From positions 1 to 64,000 of the forward strand of contig NZ_JXOK01000053.1 of assembly GCF_000830505.1 (NCBI RefSeq): a stretch of 64,000 bases of DNA, written 5' to 3'. The notes below the pieces were generated by a model. It was not told the DNA's origin and did no database searches. It worked only from the letters and a program-made list of their open reading frames with translations. Of the stretch, positions 48,939-58,177 are shown piece by piece (within the stretch, counting starts at the first letter, position 1; the number at the start of each line of letters is the position of its first letter). The translations under genes and the position numbers were made by a program. This stretch comes from Vibrio mytili. Its GTDB lineage: Bacteria; Pseudomonadota; Gammaproteobacteria; Enterobacterales; Vibrionaceae.

Positions 48939-50238
48939 TCAAGACGCTCCACCATAAGGATCCTTGTAGAGCTGAATCTTATATGGGCCAATCGTATCAC
49001 TAGGGTCTATGCCCGTTGATGCATTTTTAACAGTGCAGTCCTCGAGAAATTGGCCATATATCTCTGATTCGTTACCTTTTTTTTTTCACTTGTTGTGTAA
49101 TAAAAAAACAACCTATCCCTAGGACTTCCAAGTCCTTTTTTCCGCCAGATTTTGGTGAACCATCACAATTAACGATAGGCACCCGAAGTGTTCTTCTTCC
49201 TTCTTGCCCCGACGGTTCGTAATAACTTGTGTTACAAATACCACCACTTTTACACGAATTTAACGCAGCGTAATAATCAGCATAATAAAAAGCATCTGGA
49301 TTAGAGGTACTTTCCGCTTCTTTATACACAGATTCATAGTTGTCATAAGTAACATTAGACTCTTCTAAATACTTATCCGATTTAATTTCTTCTCCCGTAT
49401 CTGTCTTATTACTCGACTTAGTGTCAAATCGTGTATTTAAACCTTGTGCAACTGGGCCCGTTCCTTTACCCGTTTCAGTTGTAACCGTATTTCCAACAGA
49501 AATACAAGTATCTGAGATACCAGCCAATAAGTCTCTAACGGTGTTTTTACCGGAACCAAAATCTAACAGATGATAATTACCTGCGCCGATTCCTCCATCT
49601 TTATGACCTGACGGCTTTAACACATGAACAGTTTCAGCAATCTTGTCAGTCTTAGCGTCATAATTGGGTTTCGTACTCGGTATATACCCCCAAGCAAGAT
49701 CAGTTGCAGCAAGGTTTCCACACATCGCTATTGGTGAGATGTTGCACGTACTCGTTATTGGAGCACTGGGGCCTGCTACCGCACTTGCAGACACATTCTT
49801 TCCGACACCAAATATATAGCTTAGGTATTGAGTTAAATTGACATTACTAACCGCGATACGAACATAAATGTCATCATCAGCTGTCGGTGAAAAAGAGGCT
49901 ACATCAACAAAGGTTTGGTTATCAGTAGAAAAGGTAATAGAAATATTTTCTGATGTGTAAACTAACTCTTCATTACCAGTCGAGGTAGCAAAACTATTGA
50001 GTGCTGCAACAGCAGCCGTTTCAGCTAAATTTGCATCTCCGGTGTCATCGGCTACGACAGCGGAGGCCAACGCGGCCGAATCTACAGCATTTTGCAAACG
50101 CGCTTTGTTTAAGACTTGGTGATTCAAATCCATTGCAAATGCACCCATGCCAATCAAAATCAGCATGATTAGACTTATCAATACCAAAGTGATCCCTTGC
50201 TGTGATCGCCTTGATGTGATTATTTTTCTATACCGCAT
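48939..50238 (-). pseudogene. tadG: TadG-like protein with a 10-A tract that shifts the frame near the 3' end
   Basis: The protein begins with a TadG-type membrane segment (QQGITLVLISLIMLILIGMG, residues 14-33) and the conserved LQNAVDSAALASA motif, then a large secreted domain. As given, the frame ends at 49072 with QQVKKKR. A run of ten A (minus strand; 49077-49086) precedes the stop. With nine A the frame continues GNESEIYGQFLEDCTVKNAS to a TGA at 48939, one base before the next start and with tight operon spacing, making 432 residues. Either the base count is wrong or the tract is a slippage-prone switch. TadG is a cell-envelope component of the Tad system. Confidence 0.85.
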
Positions 50239-50260
50239 AGCAGCCTCCTAAGTGATGTTC

Positions 50261-50488
50261 TCACTTATTTTTCTTAGCTACACCATTGTTGTTATATACT
50301 TTTAAACTTGTTTGGGTACGCTCACCGCTTCCCTCGGGCAGATAACCTAAGTTTTCGTGCCAAGCTTCTGGGTTAAGAGTTTGCTCCGCGCGGAGTTGGT
50401 TCTTAGCGACACCAAGCGCTGGCTCATTAGCGCACCCCCACAAGCCAAAACAGATAAGACCAACGGTTAACTTGATTATGTTATTCAT
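50261..50488 (-). CDS. Small Tad-locus lipoprotein (RcpB position)
   Basis: The 75-residue product has a lipoprotein signal (MNNIIKLTVGLICFGLWGC, Cys19) and a short mature part of 56 residues with no recognisable domain. It lies between the rcpA secretin and tadG, where other Tad loci carry rcpB. Sequence similarity to RcpB is not evident to me. A role as a secretin pilot or accessory lipoprotein is inference from position and lipidation. ATG 50488 was chosen over the upstream GTG because the signal begins there. Confidence 0.7.
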   Translation of the reverse strand: MNNIIKLTVGLICFGLWGCANEPALGVAKNQLRAEQTLNPEAWHENLGYLPEGSGERTQTSLKVYNNNGVAKKNK

Positions 50489-50509
50489 ATCACTCACTTC
50501 CCTAAGCGT

Positions 50510-51982
50510 TTATAAGCTGTGTCCAAACTGCCCATCAGTACCGCCTTCACCTGAGGTAAATTGATAGTCTGGTTGATTTTGAGTACTCACACTTGCTTCA
50601 TCATCAAGCTTGTATTTATCAAAATCTAAACTTGCCCCCTTCCCAAGCAGATAGAACTCCACATCATTCGGGCTCACATAGCCATCCGTTGGTAATGTAA
50701 TTCGGCGTCTATCTATTGGTTTGGCTAAACGTGGTGTGACAAGAATAACCAACTCAGTTTCACCGGAAGTAAATTGCTCACTTTTAAATAGACGCCCCAA
50801 CACAGGTAAATCAGACACACCGGGCAAGCCTTGGTCGACGTTTCGCGAGTTCTCGCTTAACAAGCCTGCGATACCCATGGTTTGGCCATCAGCTAATTCC
50901 AACGTACTACTTGCACTACGCTTAGTTAAAGGCGGTATATAATACGCGGCGTTAGTATCTCCGACGCTATAAGTCACGACGCCAGAAGTGGCCAACTCGC
51001 TCACACTGACATTAAGCTTTAGATTTATCTTCTTATCACTCAGGATGTAGGGAATAAAATCGAGCGTGACGCCATACTCTTTGTAATCAATGGTTATGCC
51101 ATCTTCATTAGGAACAGGAATCGGGAACTCACCACCTGCAACAAATTCCGCTTTGGTACCACTAAGTGCGGTTAAGCTGGGCTCTGCCAATACTTTGGCC
51201 ACACCATTTTGCTTCGCGATATCTAAGGCAAAGGTAAATAAGGTATTACTGTCGATAAACGATCCCAAAAAACCAAATTCATTCACTCCTGCATTACCAC
51301 TCAATATCGGACCAATACTATCAATCGCTCCACCGACCGTTGTCGTTCCCCAGGTGATGTCGCCGCTTTTTTGAAAGAAATGAAAATTAGTATCGAAGGT
51401 GCGCACTAATGAACGCTGTACTTCAGCGACGGTAACTTCAAGCGTCACTTGTTGAGCGCCACCAATAGAAAGTAAGTTGATCACTGAACTCTCAGTTTCT
51501 TGGTCTTGGTCTTTGTTTTCATCTGCAGCTTTACCCGCCGCAAACGTTTCTGCGACTTTGATTGCCACATCCATATTTTGCTGATTACTCACAAGCCCTC
51601 GCAATACGATCTTGTCTTGAGTACTATGCACTTCAATGCTTTCTTCAGGCAAAAACTGATGAAGCTTAGATTTTAAAGTATTCAAATCATGGGTTACTTC
51701 AACGTTAAATGACTCAATAATGCGCCCATTGCGATCCCACACGGATACATTGGTCGTGCCTAGTTTTTTGCCTATCAGATAGAGCTCGTTTGATCGCAAG
51801 ACCAAAATATCCAAAATAGCCGGATCACCTAACGTAACTTTTTTCGCTTTACCCGAAATCATCAATTGGGTCGACTGGTGATGAGGTACGCTAACAAACC
51901 GTCCTGACTGCGCGGCAGCGTAGGCTGTGGTACTCGTGAGCACCATGATTAAGTGGCTTAAAATTAGTATTGTTCTTTTCAT
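50510..51982 (-). CDS. rcpA: RcpA/CpaC, outer-membrane secretin of the Tad pilus
   Basis: This 490-residue protein has a signal peptide (to about residue 24), an N-terminal secretin-associated domain (AKKVTLGDPAILDILVL) and a BON-like region (EESIEVHSTQDKIVLRGLV). The secretin core (about 250-430) includes KVLAEPSLTALSGTKAEFVA, GGEFPIPVP and the C-terminal ETELVILVTPRLAKP. It forms the multimeric outer-membrane channel for the pilus. It follows rcpC by 7 bases in the operon. Confidence 0.95.
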   Translation of the reverse strand: MKRTILILSHLIMVLTSTTAYAAAQSGRFVSVPHHQSTQLMISGKAKKVTLGDPAILDILVLRSNELYLIGKKLGTTNVSVWDRNGRIIESFNVEVTHDLNTLKSKLHQFLPEESIEVHSTQDKIVLRGLVSNQQNMDVAIKVAETFAAGKAADENKDQDQETESSVINLLSIGGAQQVTLEVTVAEVQRSLVRTFDTNFHFFQKSGDITWGTTTVGGAIDSIGPILSGNAGVNEFGFLGSFIDSNTLFTFALDIAKQNGVAKVLAEPSLTALSGTKAEFVAGGEFPIPVPNEDGITIDYKEYGVTLDFIPYILSDKKINLKLNVSVSELATSGVVTYSVGDTNAAYYIPPLTKRSASSTLELADGQTMGIAGLLSENSRNVDQGLPGVSDLPVLGRLFKSEQFTSGETELVILVTPRLAKPIDRRRITLPTDGYVSPNDVEFYLLGKGASLDFDKYKLDDEASVSTQNQPDYQFTSGEGGTDGQFGHSL

Positions 51983-51989
51983 AATTCAC

Positions 51990-52730
51990 CTAATTACTCA
52001 CTCGTACATTGGAAGTTTGTGACCCTTTAATTACGGTCACGCTAGGTCGCGGCTTGTAGGTTCGTACTGGTGGTGCTTTGTCAATGGTATGCGGATTTCT
52101 CAACGCAAGCTGAATGCTGCCTTTACTGTTTTCAGTGAGCAGTTTTTCCGCTTCTTTCGGCGTTACTTCTAAGGTTACGGCTCGCACGATTACTGGCTTG
52201 TTATCGTTAGTTCGTGCCGTTTGGTCAACAGCGAGTACTTTAAGGTTTTTTAGGACAGTTCGAGTACCGCTATTTTCCCTAGTGTTCAGCACATCAACCT
52301 TGTTACCAGGCAATAAGAATCCGGCAACACCGATGACATCATTCACACGAATAGTCAGCGCTCGTTTATCTTCAGGAATCATGGCTGCCAAAGTTACCCC
52401 CTCTCCAGGAACAGCTATGCGGTTTGGATTGATCAATTCACCTTTATAGATGGATGTCGCAACCACTTTGCCCACTGCCGACGCTGACTCTTTTAAGGTT
52501 GTTTCTTCAATCCAATCCACTTCCATCTGCTTAGTCGTTAGGTGCTTGCTTTCAATAATCACCCCGGGCTCTAAATCAGTGGCAGCAATAAGAACTGGGT
52601 GACGCTCGACTTCTTCTAATTTAATCGTAGGCTGTGTTTGGTTATCTAACCACTGTTTTGCAATCATCACTGCGCCCAACCCAAAAGCGATGGATAACAG
52701 TAACAGCATGGCAATTTGCGTTTTACTCAT
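51990..52730 (-). CDS. rcpC: RcpC/CpaB, pilus assembly protein with SAF domain
   Basis: The 246-residue protein has an N-terminal membrane anchor (IAMLLLLSIAFGLGAVMIA) followed by a SAF domain (RHPVLIAATDLEPGVIIESK). The RcpC/CpaB core includes GVTLAAMIPEDKRALTIRVN, VIGVAGFLLPGNKVDVL and TLEVTPKEAEKLL. It lies in the periplasm and may bind peptidoglycan and stabilise the secretin. It precedes rcpA in a tight operon. Confidence 0.94.
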   Translation of the reverse strand: MSKTQIAMLLLLSIAFGLGAVMIAKQWLDNQTQPTIKLEEVERHPVLIAATDLEPGVIIESKHLTTKQMEVDWIEETTLKESASAVGKVVATSIYKGELINPNRIAVPGEGVTLAAMIPEDKRALTIRVNDVIGVAGFLLPGNKVDVLNTRENSGTRTVLKNLKVLAVDQTARTNDNKPVIVRAVTLEVTPKEAEKLLTENSKGSIQLALRNPHTIDKAPPVRTYKPRPSVTVIKGSQTSNVRVSN

Positions 52731-52755
52731 GACTTCCCTCTCCTTTACTCATCCA

Positions 52756-54063
52756 CTACTCATCCACGGTAAAATAGAGACCCCAAGCACGAGTCAATAC
52801 CTCGTTCGACACCTGCTGCCCTATTTCCTCAAACAACAGAATATCTCTGCTTATTCCCAAAATGTCCTTTGGCAAACACGGAAAAAATCCCGTTTGAGTC
52901 TCGTCATGTAATTGTTTTAATTGGTCAAAAAAGCCTTCATCAAGATCAAGTTCATAACTTTGTGCTAGCTCCATCCATAATTGACAATACTCATCTAGCT
53001 CTAATGGGGTGAACTCGATTTTGTAGCCGAGACGACGTAAAAACGCCGGATCGGCAATCGAACTCGGAGACAAGTTAGAAGAAAATGCTAATGTTAATAG
53101 GAATGGCACAGAGATTTGTTGACCATTCGGTAACCCGAGGTGGTCAATAAAGTATTCCATAGGCACAATCCAACGGTTAAGCAGCGCATCCACTGGCATG
53201 GATTGACGTCCTAAGTCATCGATCACCAGAATTCCGTTGTTCGCCATCATTTGCAGTGGCGCAATCCAGACTCGATTGTGCTCTGAGTGATTCACTTCCA
53301 GCATATCCATGGTTAACTCACCGCCCACTTGAATATTAGGGCGTTCACACAGTATCCAGCGTTTATCATAATGGTCAGCCACTTTGACAAAGGATTTGCT
53401 GTGTGAGTTATCGATACGTTTGTGGTGATGTTCGGAAAACACTTTGATGATATTGCCTTCGGCATAAACAGCGTGAGGAATAAATACTGAAGTGTTTAAG
53501 GCATTCAGTACTCGTGCAGCCACATAACTCTTACCCGTCCCTGCATGCCCATACAGCAACAGCGCGCGACCTGAGTTTATCGCAGGCCCCAACACCGGGA
53601 TTAGTCGTTGTGAGCCATACACATCATCCAGCGCGCGCTCTACATCGGATCGTGTAATCGGCTGATTACGTAGATTTTGCCGCTGCACGACATCCCAATA
53701 TTGCTCTAAAGATACAGGAACCGACCCCATATACGCTTCACGGCGAAACGCCAACTCAGCTTCAGCCGTGCCTAATTCCGTTAACCCATAGCGTATGTTG
53801 GAATAGGAACTCGTCGCGCTTAACGGTTGATAAACTTCGACCCAGCTTCGGCTACGCATGTGTGCTAGTGAAGACTCAACGATCGTTGACACCACACACA
53901 ACCTATTCGACAATTCAATCAAGTCTGATTTGGGATAGGCAGCCAAATGTTTAAGCAGTAAGTGCTCCACCACCGCTATAGGAATGTCCAAATTATCTTC
54001 GGATACCGGAACTGGTGGAGGCGCTATTTGCGGCACTAAGCTGTCTTTGAAGACCTTAGCCAT
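52756..54063 (-). CDS. Tad-locus AAA-type ATPase of unknown role
   Basis: The 435-residue protein has an N-terminal part with a winged-helix-like stretch (about 45-80: SDLIELSNRLCVVSTIVESS). An AAA-type core follows with Walker A YGHAGTGKSY (Lys178), Walker B GILVIDDLG (Asp282-283), a sensor-like LTLAFSSNL and the candidate arginine finger DPAFLRRLGYKIEF. It has no membrane segment and no similarity that I can see to TadA. It sits between tadV and rcpC in the operon, where the standard Tad set has no such gene. Start ATG 54063 has AGGAGG ten bases upstream. Function is unknown. Confidence 0.8.
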   Translation of the reverse strand: MAKVFKDSLVPQIAPPPVPVSEDNLDIPIAVVEHLLLKHLAAYPKSDLIELSNRLCVVSTIVESSLAHMRSRSWVEVYQPLSATSSYSNIRYGLTELGTAEAELAFRREAYMGSVPVSLEQYWDVVQRQNLRNQPITRSDVERALDDVYGSQRLIPVLGPAINSGRALLLYGHAGTGKSYVAARVLNALNTSVFIPHAVYAEGNIIKVFSEHHHKRIDNSHSKSFVKVADHYDKRWILCERPNIQVGGELTMDMLEVNHSEHNRVWIAPLQMMANNGILVIDDLGRQSMPVDALLNRWIVPMEYFIDHLGLPNGQQISVPFLLTLAFSSNLSPSSIADPAFLRRLGYKIEFTPLELDEYCQLWMELAQSYELDLDEGFFDQLKQLHDETQTGFFPCLPKDILGISRDILLFEEIGQQVSNEVLTRAWGLYFTVDE

Positions 54064-54180
54064 AAAGTGGTGCCCTCCTAATGTTGGCACTTACTCATTG
54101 CCTTTGCTGGCAAGTTATCAATTGCCAAACAAAAGATTCCATTCTGAATCAAGCATTAAATTGAGTATTTTCTGGTAGCT

Positions 54181-54663
54181 CTAATGAATATAAAAGTAGT
54201 ACGCCAAACCTATGACTATCGCTGGTGCAAAAGGAATCACGAGTGGCTGCTTAGACTTCCATCCCGGAGTGACTTTCTGTACAGCATAGCCTTTAACTTG
54301 CTGTGTAAATGGAATGGTCGAACATGCCACATGTAACGCTAGATAAAATAAGGCGATTAAACCACCAGCCACAACGATATAGAGCGAGACTTCCCCCATT
54401 ACATCAATACCAACCCACAAACCAACCGTCGCCAGAAGCTTTACGTCGCCTCCAGCCATAACTCTGAGCAGATACAACCCGAAACAAATAGCAAAAGTCG
54501 TAAGTAGCCCTTGAATGTGACTCCCCAACACTTCACTCCCTTGCATGTAGATATCTGCTAAAACGGCACAGGCAAGTAAACCTACAAGCTGATTCGGTAT
54601 ACGGTGCCTCTGAGCATCAGAGACACCGATTACAGCTAACAATACCCAAATAATTATGTGCAT
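54181..54663 (-). CDS. tadV: TadV/CpaA, prepilin peptidase
   Basis: This 160-residue membrane aspartyl protease cleaves the leader of Flp and the TadE-type pseudopilins. The two catalytic aspartates are in IGVSDAQRHRIPNQL (near the N-terminus) and MAGGDVKLLATVGLW. It has several hydrophobic segments. The open frame begins at 54741 inside flp, but ATG 54663 (MHIIIWVLLAVIG) starts directly at the first helix and follows the flp stop, so it was preferred. The ribosome-binding site is weak, which suggests coupling to flp translation. Confidence 0.88.
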   Translation of the reverse strand: MHIIIWVLLAVIGVSDAQRHRIPNQLVGLLACAVLADIYMQGSEVLGSHIQGLLTTFAICFGLYLLRVMAGGDVKLLATVGLWVGIDVMGEVSLYIVVAGGLIALFYLALHVACSTIPFTQQVKGYAVQKVTPGWKSKQPLVIPFAPAIVIGLAYYFYIH

Positions 54664-54688
54664 ACTGATATCTGTCAGACTTTGACTA

Positions 54689-54880
54689 TTAACCACCAGA
54701 GTTAACTTCAATCCCATCAATCTCTGAAGATACTTCACCAAACTTATCAGCCAAAGCTCCCCAGAAGTCCATACTGAGTAAGGCCGCTACAATCAATGCC
54801 GCACCTAAGATATATTCAAGAAGCGTCAATCCTTCTTCATCATTCCAAAAGTCTTTTAATACTTGTGTGAACTTGTCCAT
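54689..54880 (-). CDS. flp: Flp-type major pilin
   Basis: A 63-residue Flp/Fap pilin with a leader ending in NDEEG, then LTLLEYILGAALIVAALLSM; the Glu at +5 and following Tyr are the Flp motif. The mature pilin would be about 47 residues (from LTLLEY), ending in a short hydrophilic tail rich in acidic residues. AGGGGGC lies just upstream of the ATG as a strong ribosome-binding site. It is the first gene of the Tad operon on the minus strand, with phased repeats upstream that may bind the divergent AraC regulator. Confidence 0.95.
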   Translation of the reverse strand: MDKFTQVLKDFWNDEEGLTLLEYILGAALIVAALLSMDFWGALADKFGEVSSEIDGIEVNSGG

Positions 54881-54981
54881 TTTGCCCCCTAAAGATCTCT
54901 GTTTCTTCAGACATCTCTTTCATTGATGTTAAGTTAATCCCTTACGAGACGTCATGTATTTGACGTTCGCTTATAACTTAG

Positions 54982-55016
54982 GTTAGCAAAGTGTTAGAAC
55001 GTTAGGACTTTGTTAA
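54982..55016 (-). promoter_or_regulatory. Phased GTTAG repeats upstream of flp
   Basis: GTTAG occurs at 54982, 54993 and 55001, and GTTAA at 55012, giving start-to-start spacings of 11, 8 and 11 bases. The two 11-base pairs are one helical turn apart and form a 19-bp direct repeat, the usual geometry for AraC-type regulators. They lie about 102-136 bases before the flp ATG. The rest of the 419-base flp-AraC gap is AT-rich with no gene. Confidence 0.5.
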
Positions 55017-55299
55017 GATTAAGTAGCACTTTTTTGCCCTATCACTTAGAAGGATAATGCGCTTCAAAAATGAGACATTCATTCAAAAATAGTGATGCAC
55101 TTATCATATTTAAGCGAACAACTTTTTAAAACCAGAACTAAAGGATTAGTTTTATAGTTAATACTAACAATAAAAGAATGAATTAAGAGTGAGACAAAAA
55201 ACTCAAGGAATGAGAAAGTACGCACTCTCAATAACAGAAAGTAATTAGATAACGTCAGATAACAACAAAAATCTTACATTTCGCTTAAATGGGTTGTTT

Positions 55300-56043
55300 A
55301 TGGAAAATCAAACCAAAGCTTATTGGATCGGAGAATCATTTCAATCTCTGCCTGAACCATACTATTCTGAATTTTATAACAATTTTGAATTACACGATTA
55401 CAGCAACGACATTTCTATACTGAGTAGTAAAGAGTGTGAGTATTTTTTTTATTACCTCACTCACGATCACAACGAGTTACTAAAAGGCATCGTCACCTTG
55501 TGCGAGAACTTGGATAAAAGGTTGATTGTGGTGTATCCGCACAACGATACGAATACTGAACCTAATGCTCCGGCGGAGCTCTACGAGAGTTTACCTCCTG
55601 AACATGTCACTGCAGAATATTACTCTTTAAATCAAAGCACTATCAATAATTGGCTTTCTCAGATCAAACTAAAATATTTCTTATCCAACGGAATAAACAG
55701 TGGTGAAATATCGATTGAAACAGGTGAAAAAGATATATCCCAAGTAATTCATTATATTATGAATAATATTGACAAGGATGTGCGCGAAGAAGATGCCGCG
55801 GCACTGTGTCACTATTCCCCGACGTATTTCTCGCGAGTATTCCATAAAAAAGTGGGCATGTGTTTTCGAGATTACATCACCACTAAGCGTATTTCTTTAG
55901 CAAAACAAATGCTTACTGAAGATGATTCGACAAAGATTGCTTATATTGCTTATCAATGTGGTTATCATGATGTGTCTTATTTCTCGAGAATATTTAAAAA
56001 GAAAACCGGACTGTCTCCTGCCAGTTATCGTCAGCAGTTTTGA
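55300..56043 (+). CDS. AraC-family transcriptional regulator, divergent from the Tad operon
   Basis: The 247-residue protein has a C-terminal AraC DNA-binding domain (about 150-247) with both helix-turn-helix motifs: EEDAAALCHYSPTYFSRVFH and KIAYIAYQCGYHDVSYFSRI, ending KKKTGLSPASYRQQF. The N-terminal 140 residues match no sensor domain that I recognise. The upstream TTG frame start was not used; ATG 55300 was. It is divergent from flp with only 419 bases between, so it is the most likely Tad regulator; this is inference. Confidence 0.85.
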   Translation: MENQTKAYWIGESFQSLPEPYYSEFYNNFELHDYSNDISILSSKECEYFFYYLTHDHNELLKGIVTLCENLDKRLIVVYPHNDTNTEPNAPAELYESLPPEHVTAEYYSLNQSTINNWLSQIKLKYFLSNGINSGEISIETGEKDISQVIHYIMNNIDKDVREEDAAALCHYSPTYFSRVFHKKVGMCFRDYITTKRISLAKQMLTEDDSTKIAYIAYQCGYHDVSYFSRIFKKKTGLSPASYRQQF

Positions 56044-56092
56044 TTTGCGCCTATTTATCTTTTATGAACACCTTTTTCGCGCTCGTCAAACC

Positions 56093-56124
56093 AACGGTAA
56101 CGTACCAAAACTAACGTTACCGTT
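56093..56124. promoter_or_regulatory. Perfect 11-bp inverted repeat after the AraC gene
   Basis: AACGGTAACGT (56093-56103) and ACGTTACCGTT (56114-56124) pair perfectly around a 10-base loop. No T tract follows, so a factor-independent terminator is not certain. It lies 115 bases before the acyl-CoA synthetase start and could be an operator for that gene. Confidence 0.5.
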
Positions 56125-56238
56125 GCCACAGTTTTCGCCACAAGCGATTCACCACTTGTGACTTACCATGCTAAAGTTAACATTACATTAACAACTATAA
56201 ATTCAAATAACAGTTAACGAGATGACATGGAGTCACAG

Positions 56239-57948
56239 ATGATGAGTCAGCCAAAATCCAACAGCGCGGCTGCTTGCGCTCTCCCACCACCAAATGAAAT
56301 GATCCTCAAATGGGCACAAGAACGCCCGAATGAGGTTTATCTAAAACAAATCATCAACCGACAGTTTGTCGAATACACCTATGCCGACGTGGCGGATCAG
56401 GCGCTTCGGCTGGTTAGCGCACTGCGCAAGCTTGGTATTCATCCTGGTGATAAAGTCGCACTAGTATCCAAAAACTGTGCAGAATGGTTTATCTGCGATT
56501 TAGCAATGATGCTGGGTGATTACGTCAGTGTGCCAATTTTCCCTACCGCTGGCGCAGACACCATCGAGTACTGCATCACCCATAGTGAGAGTAAAGCGGT
56601 CATTGGTGGTAAGCTGGATGACCCTGCCGCAACACAGCAAGTGATTGATAGTATCGCAGACCTAATCAGTATTTCATTGCCTTACGATACAGCGCCAAGG
56701 TGTCAGTATCAGTTCAAACAACTCATTGATGATGCCGAGCCAAGTGAAGAACGCCCACAACATTACGACGATAAGTTGATGTCCTTGGTGTATACATCGG
56801 GAACGTCCGGTTTACCAAAAGGCGCGATGTTGACCTACGGCGCGTTCTCTTGGTCAGCCCAGCAGTTGATCAATCATATTGGCATACAAGAAAATGACCG
56901 ACTGTTTTCTTATTTACCATTGGCGCATATTACCGAGCGCGTGTATATCTTTGGCTCTTCCATCATGGGAGGGGTCCCAACCGCTTTCCCTGAGTCACTC
57001 GATACCTTTATTGAAGATGTCAAAATGCAGCGTCCTACCTTGTTTATCTCAGTGCCAAGACTCTGGACGCTATTCCAACAACGGATTCAAGACAAGCTTC
57101 CGCAAAAAACATTAAACATTTTATTGAAAATTCCATTCGTGAACTCGTTGATTAAGAAAAAGCTCGCGGACGGCTTGGGATTAGATCAAGCGCGAGTACT
57201 GGGCTGTGGCTCCGCCCCTGTATCTCCAGCACTGCTCAAGTGGTATCACTCTATCGGTCTGAACATCACTGAAGCATGGGGCATGACTGAATCATTTGCT
57301 TACAGCACACTGAATTACCCGTTCCGCGCGGATAAAATCGGCAGTGTGGGGAATGCAGGCCCAGGGGTTGAGCTCAAGATCGCGAGCGATGCGGAAATCA
57401 TGGTACGCAGTAAAGGCTTATTCTCCGGTTATTATAAAAATGACATAGCCACTCAGGAGTCGTTTGATAAAGAGGGTTGGCTTCATACTGGCGATATTGG
57501 TGCTATTGATAATGAGGGTTACTTAAGTATACAAGGTCGTAAAAAAGATACGTTCAAAACGGCCAAAGGTAAGTTCGTCTCACCTGTACCAATAGAGAAA
57601 AAGCTGTTCGAATATAGCCGCGTGGAAATGATGTGTCTGATTGGATTGGGCTTACCTGCGCCGATTCTACTTGTGGTTCCGCATGACTTCCCTAATTTCG
57701 ATAAACAGCGCTATGCTCGCTCGACCAAAAAAGTGATTGAACGAATGAACCAAGAGCTGGCGTCGCATGAGCAAATTAAAGGGGTGTTGATGATCAAAGA
57801 GCCGTGGAGCATTGAGAATGGCATTCTCACGCCAACGTTAAAGATCAAACGCCATGTGTTGGAGCAAAAGTATCACGAGATCGGTCACAATTGGCCTAAA
57901 GATCAATTAGTGCTCTGGGAAGACGAACTAACGACAACTCATGAATAA
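56239..57948 (+). CDS. AMP-binding protein, long-chain acyl-CoA synthetase-like
   Basis: This 569-residue member of the ANL superfamily has the ATP/AMP motif YTSGTSGLPKGAML, the adenine-binding EAWGMTESFAYS and the hinge motif GWLHTGDIGAID. The late lysine region QGRKKDTFKTAKGK then supports adenylate formation. It should activate a fatty or other carboxylic acid to acyl-AMP and then acyl-CoA; the substrate cannot be read. Start ATG 56239 has GGAG six bases upstream; 56227 and 56242 are alternatives. It is alone between the AraC and LuxR genes and ends with a hairpin. Confidence 0.88.
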   Translation: MMSQPKSNSAAACALPPPNEMILKWAQERPNEVYLKQIINRQFVEYTYADVADQALRLVSALRKLGIHPGDKVALVSKNCAEWFICDLAMMLGDYVSVPIFPTAGADTIEYCITHSESKAVIGGKLDDPAATQQVIDSIADLISISLPYDTAPRCQYQFKQLIDDAEPSEERPQHYDDKLMSLVYTSGTSGLPKGAMLTYGAFSWSAQQLINHIGIQENDRLFSYLPLAHITERVYIFGSSIMGGVPTAFPESLDTFIEDVKMQRPTLFISVPRLWTLFQQRIQDKLPQKTLNILLKIPFVNSLIKKKLADGLGLDQARVLGCGSAPVSPALLKWYHSIGLNITEAWGMTESFAYSTLNYPFRADKIGSVGNAGPGVELKIASDAEIMVRSKGLFSGYYKNDIATQESFDKEGWLHTGDIGAIDNEGYLSIQGRKKDTFKTAKGKFVSPVPIEKKLFEYSRVEMMCLIGLGLPAPILLVVPHDFPNFDKQRYARSTKKVIERMNQELASHEQIKGVLMIKEPWSIENGILTPTLKIKRHVLEQKYHEIGHNWPKDQLVLWEDELTTTHE

Positions 57949-58009
57949 AAACGAGGAAGAACACGAATAATTATTTAGAACTGGATTTTAAAATTATTTA
58001 ATTATCTCT

Positions 58010-58039
58010 CCCCTTTAATGCTCATCATAATTAAAGGGG
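58010..58039 (+). terminator. Terminator-like hairpin after the AMP-binding gene
   Basis: CCCCTTTAAT (58010-58019) pairs with ATTAAAGGGG (58030-58039), followed by ATATATTCATTC, a poor T tail. The rest of the 382-base gap (57949-58330) is AT-rich and holds the GTACTAG repeats. Confidence 0.6.
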
Positions 58040-58138
58040 ATATATTCATTCTTTCTATTTTAACCTGCTTAGATGTACTCACTCTTCATTTCCTCGATCT
58101 ACCACACCATCCAGAAAATAGTTTGTATTAAAAAGTTG

Positions 58139-58177
58139 GTACTCTAGTTATTTGGTACTAGTATTTTTTAGTACTAG
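58139..58177 (+). promoter_or_regulatory. Three phased GTACT-TAG repeats upstream of the LuxR gene
   Basis: GTACTCTAG (58139), GTACTAG (58155) and GTACTAG (58171) start at exact 16-base intervals, about 155-190 bases before the ATG at 58331. The regular spacing suggests an operator for multimeric binding, possibly autoregulation by the LuxR-family protein. Confidence 0.45.

Noticed and set aside
49072..49090. Programmed frameshift at the A10 tract
   Set aside because: Slippage could in principle occur, but no stimulating structure was seen, and phase variation or base miscall explains the data more simply.
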